From Alphaproteobacteria bacterium (lineage in GTDB: Bacteria > Pseudomonadota > Alphaproteobacteria > VGEJ01), in contig VGEJ01000114.1 in the NCBI GenBank assembly GCA_016869335.1, positions 1 through 7,717 on the forward strand: DNA of 7,717 bases. The letters run 5' to 3'. The position numbers were made by a program, and so were the translations under genes. The notes under the pieces are model-generated. The model was given only the letters and a program-made list of their open reading frames with translations, did not search any database and was not told the origin of the DNA. Positions within the stretch are counted from its first letter, which is position 1. Every line of letters begins with the position of its first letter. This document shows, one piece after another, positions 6,349 to 7,717 of the stretch.

Positions 6349-6681
6349 ATCGCTTGATGCGCCGCATCATCGACAACTGCTGGGGCTTTCACGGCCGTGT
6401 CGCGAGCCGCGAGCAGGTGCAGATCCAGATCAGCTTCCCGCACCACAAGGACTGGCTCGAGCTGTTCATGGACTGGTGGGCGTACCGCTTCCGCAGCTGG
6501 CGCCGGCGCGCGCCCGCAGACGCGACACTGACGTTCCTCTGTGAACTCGGTCCCCCGGGAGTACGCGATGACCGGCCCGGACGGGTACGAGCTCTCGGAT
6601 CGGTGGCAGGAAGCGCTCACGATGAGGGACATGATCCGCGCACTGTGGCGCCGCGTGGCGGACGAGCGGACGGAGCGCTGA
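6345..6681 (+). pseudogene. Remnant: C-terminal part of a TIM-barrel sugar-isomerase/epimerase-like protein, frameshifted
   Basis: Two plus-strand frames join into one plausible protein of about 110 residues. The first (about 6345-6556) reads MRRIIDNCWGFHGRVASREQ, then FPHHKDWLELFMDWWAYRF and ATLTFLCELGPP. The second (about 6557-6681, TGA at 6679-6681) continues EYAMTGPDGYELSDRWQEAL and ends in ADERTER. The spacing of W-W, the T-F-x-x-E-x-G-P-P strand and the Y-A-M-T-G loop recall xylose-isomerase-like TIM-barrel proteins (sugar phosphate isomerase/epimerase), where the Glu of that strand binds metal. The break lies in CCCCCGGG (6552-6559); removing one base restores a single frame. No start or N-terminal half exists, because the sequence turns into a histidine kinase tail on the other strand at about 6345-6350. 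The protein-like nature is more certain than the family. Confidence 0.5.
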
Positions 6682-6712
6682 GCGCGGGTTGCTGGTCGGG
6701 CGGCGCACGCCG

Positions 6713-6931
6713 TCAGCCAGCCGCCAACGGTGGTTTCCGGAAATCGGCATCCCAGCGCGCGAAGTACCAGGAGCCGTTGATCGCCGGATCGAGCGGGACG
6801 CGATCACCGCGCTTCACCCACTCGTCGTATTTCTCGCGTTCCTCGTGCGCCTTCACCGTGCCCGGCGTCGCCATGTAGCCGTTGAACCACATGCGCGTGA
6901 TGCCCGGCGGCGTCCCCGGGGTATTAGCGGC
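6713..6931 (-). pseudogene. Remnant: C-terminal tail of an unrecognised protein
   Basis: A minus-strand frame of 73 codons ends in TGA (6715-6713) and begins directly after an in-frame TAG (6934-6932). It reads NTPGTPPGITRMWFNGYM, then KAHEEREKYDEWVKRGDRV and INGSWYFARWDADFRKPPL. The composition, rich in W, Y, F, D, E and K with codon-like third-position GC, looks like genuine soluble protein and unlike the antisense frames, which are R/A/P-rich. I do not recognise the family. Internal ATGs (for example at 6889) could start a 59-residue product, but the protein-like sequence extends above them, so truncation is likelier. It converges with the isomerase remnant across 31 nt, and its broken 5' end lies where a plus-strand fragment begins. 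Confidence 0.42.
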
Positions 6932-7424
6932 CTATTCCTGGACATGGCCCCGCGGCGAGGCGCTGCGATCGGACCTGCTGGTCTTCCAGCAAGATGAGGG
7001 GGCGACGCCGCAGGAGCCGCTGCTTCGGTTCTTTGGGTCTGGCTCAGTGATTCTCCGACAAAGACCCTCTATGCGCTCGTCCCGCACGACTGGACAGTTG
7101 AGCCCGCGGCAGAGGGCCCCGAAACGGAGATCGAGGGCGTTCCTGCGCTGGGCCGCAAGCTCGTCCGACTGAGCGCGGCCGCTTATTTCCGAAGCGGTGA
7201 GAGCGAGTCGGTCCGCTTCAAGGTCGAACCGGACTCCGACGGGCGCGAGCGGGAGCTTGAACTCCCCCCTCGTAGTCGCCGGCTTTGTGCTCGCCGACGA
7301 TGGGTGGGAACTGGTCGGGACGCTGGTGCGGCCCTTGATTCGCGAGGCGCGAAGGCAGCCGCGGCTGCCGGCAACCGGCGAGCAGCTTGTCCGTAGTCCG
7401 GGAGGCAAGTGGGTGCCGCTATAG
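6921..7424 (+). pseudogene. Remnant of an unrecognised protein, split by two frameshifts
   Basis: Three consecutive stretches in two frames form one plausible chain of about 165 residues. About 6921-7034 ends in RSDLLVFQQDEGATPQEPLL and RFF. About 7037-7263 reads WLSDSPTKTLYALVPHDW, then ALGRKLVRLSAAAYFRSGES and VRFKVEPDSDGRERELEL. About 7270-7424 reads VVAGFVLADDGWELVGTLV and ends GEQLVRSPGGKWVPL before TAG (7422-7424). The first break fits loss of one G in GGG (7035-7037); the second fits one extra C in the C6 run (7264-7269), which returns the reading to the first frame. The chain alternates hydrophobic and charged residues like beta-rich soluble protein and lacks membrane helices. There is no start codon or ribosome site at its left end, so it is probably 5'-truncated. 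I cannot name its family. Confidence 0.42.
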
Positions 7425-7431
7425 GGCCGCT

Positions 7432-7464
7432 GGACTCCCCGCCCATGGGGCGATCCAGGAGTCC
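7432..7464 (+). terminator. Nested hairpin just after the stop codon at 7424
   Basis: The outer arms GGACTCC (7432-7438) and GGAGTCC (7458-7464) are exact reverse complements. Inside them CGCCC (7440-7444) and GGGCG (7448-7452) pair around ATG. The structure begins 8 nt after the TAG of the split plus-strand fragment. It could be that gene's original terminator, but no T run follows directly (only TTTT at about 7488), so intrinsic termination is uncertain. Confidence 0.35.
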
Positions 7465-7612
7465 CAGAAAGAACGGCACCCCCCTTTTGAGGCGCCCGGC
7501 CGGCTGAACGGAGAACGTGGCGCGACGAAGCGGCCCGCCAATCGAGGCCTAACCGGCGTTCGATCTGTGGGCCAAGTTGTGGGCACGGCCGAGGCGTCCG
7601 CCGAAATACCGC

Positions 7613-7639
7613 ATAAATAAGCCTCTTATCCAGAAGAGG
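7613..7639 (-). terminator. Possible minus-strand terminator hairpin
   Basis: CCTCTT (7622-7627) and AAGAGG (7634-7639) pair around a 6-nt loop. Read on the minus strand, the hairpin is followed by CTTATTTAT, a T-rich tail that stands out in this GC-rich sequence and suits an intrinsic terminator for something transcribed leftward from 7640 or beyond. The stem is only 6 bp. Confidence 0.3.
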
Positions 7640-7692
7640 TGGCGGAGGGGACGAACCCGAAATCCAACGGTCTCTGGGCATGCCGGCCACCT
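7637..7692. repeat. 7-bp inverted repeat enclosing a weakly tRNA-Ser-like stretch
   Basis: AGGTGGC (7637-7643) and GCCACCT (7686-7692) are exact reverse complements. On the minus strand the enclosed 42 nt start near GGTGGCCG, as tRNA-Ser 5' ends often do, and end GGGTTCG then CCCCTCCGCC, resembling a T-loop and a serine tRNA 3' end. It is far too short and lacks D and anticodon arms, so it is not a tRNA gene. A decayed tRNA or attachment-site scrap is possible; chance is also possible. Confidence 0.25.
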
Positions 7693-7717
7693 GTGAACGT
7701 CCCGCGCCAGTGAGACA

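Larger units (their letters stand above)
7425..7717. other. Non-coding tail with inverted repeats; no supported gene
   Basis: Frames crossing this stretch are short, arginine- and proline-rich and lack ribosome sites, so I call no gene. It holds a nested hairpin (7432-7464), a hairpin with an AT-rich flank (7622-7639), a 7-bp inverted repeat (7637-7692) and the comparatively AT-rich patch CGCATAAATAAG (7610-7621). One frame (about 7553-7620) ends VGQVVGTAEASAEIPHK, which resembles tails seen on some recombinases, but it is too short to claim. Confidence 0.45.

Noticed and set aside
6246..6632. Whole minus-strand 128-residue frame as one gene
   Set aside because: Only the last ~34 codons look like a kinase; the rest is antisense to the isomerase-like fragment, so it is a remnant, not a small intact protein.
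7553..7620. Possible recombinase/integrase C-terminal tail ending EIPHK
   Set aside because: About 20 codons of loose resemblance, with no catalytic residues; not enough to call.
6932..7690. Minus-strand 252-residue open frame
   Set aside because: Serine/arginine/proline-rich, no ribosome site, and opposite a plus-strand fragment with much more protein-like composition.
7637..7692. A complete tRNA gene
   Set aside because: Only 56 nt between the outer ends, with no D arm, anticodon arm or proper 7-nt T loop.
1..7717. CRISPR array, toxin-antitoxin pair or anti-phage system
   Set aside because: No regularly spaced repeats, and no nuclease, helicase, reverse transcriptase or toxin motif found in any convincing frame; the unrecognised fragment at 6921-7424 could belong to one but shows no diagnostic motif.

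Overview
The window is very GC-rich, with strong G/C preference at third codon positions and Gram-negative-style surface-glycan genes. It looks like a chromosomal fragment of a high-GC, soil- or sediment-type bacterium. Candidatus Rokubacteria/Methylomirabilota or a deep proteobacterium would fit, but nothing in the sequence fixes the taxon.

Left part (1-6086) is an intact, tightly packed cluster of five genes that looks like surface glycoconjugate synthesis. A DPM1-like family 2 glycosyltransferase runs leftward off the window edge. Divergent from it, a DegT/DnrJ/EryC1/StrS-type PLP aminotransferase and a GMC-like flavoprotein with a CxxCxxCxxxCP iron-sulfur motif form a coupled pair (stop and start overlap in TGATG). 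Converging on that pair from the right is a second coupled pair: a class I SAM methyltransferase followed by a GT39/ArnT-like membrane glycosyltransferase, with start and stop overlapping by 8 nt. The flavoprotein and GT39 genes overlap tail to tail by 34 nt. A working model, by inference: the flavoprotein oxidises an alcohol to a ketone and the aminotransferase converts it to an amine. The GT2 enzyme would load a sugar on a polyprenyl phosphate and the GT39 enzyme would transfer it outside the membrane. The methyltransferase would decorate the product.

Right part (about 6087-7717) is different in kind. I see no intact gene there, only pieces: the last ~34 codons of a histidine kinase (minus strand); the C-terminal ~110 codons of a TIM-barrel sugar-isomerase-like protein (plus strand, one frameshift); a startless ~73-codon tail of an unrecognised protein (minus strand); and a ~165-codon unrecognised protein fragment split over two frames (plus strand, two compensating frameshifts). 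The kinase and isomerase fragments both lose their 5' ends at the same point (~6345-6350), as expected if a deletion removed the middle of a divergent gene pair. The other two fragments likewise meet head to head at ~6920-6935. All three frameshifts lie in C or G runs, so base-call or assembly error is a serious alternative to true decay. The last ~290 bases hold several inverted repeats and a weakly tRNA-Ser-like stretch but no convincing gene.

No CRISPR array, rRNA, complete tRNA or intact transposase was seen. The most interesting items are the flavoprotein/aminotransferase pair with an unexpected Fe-S motif, and the two head-to-head gene-remnant junctions.
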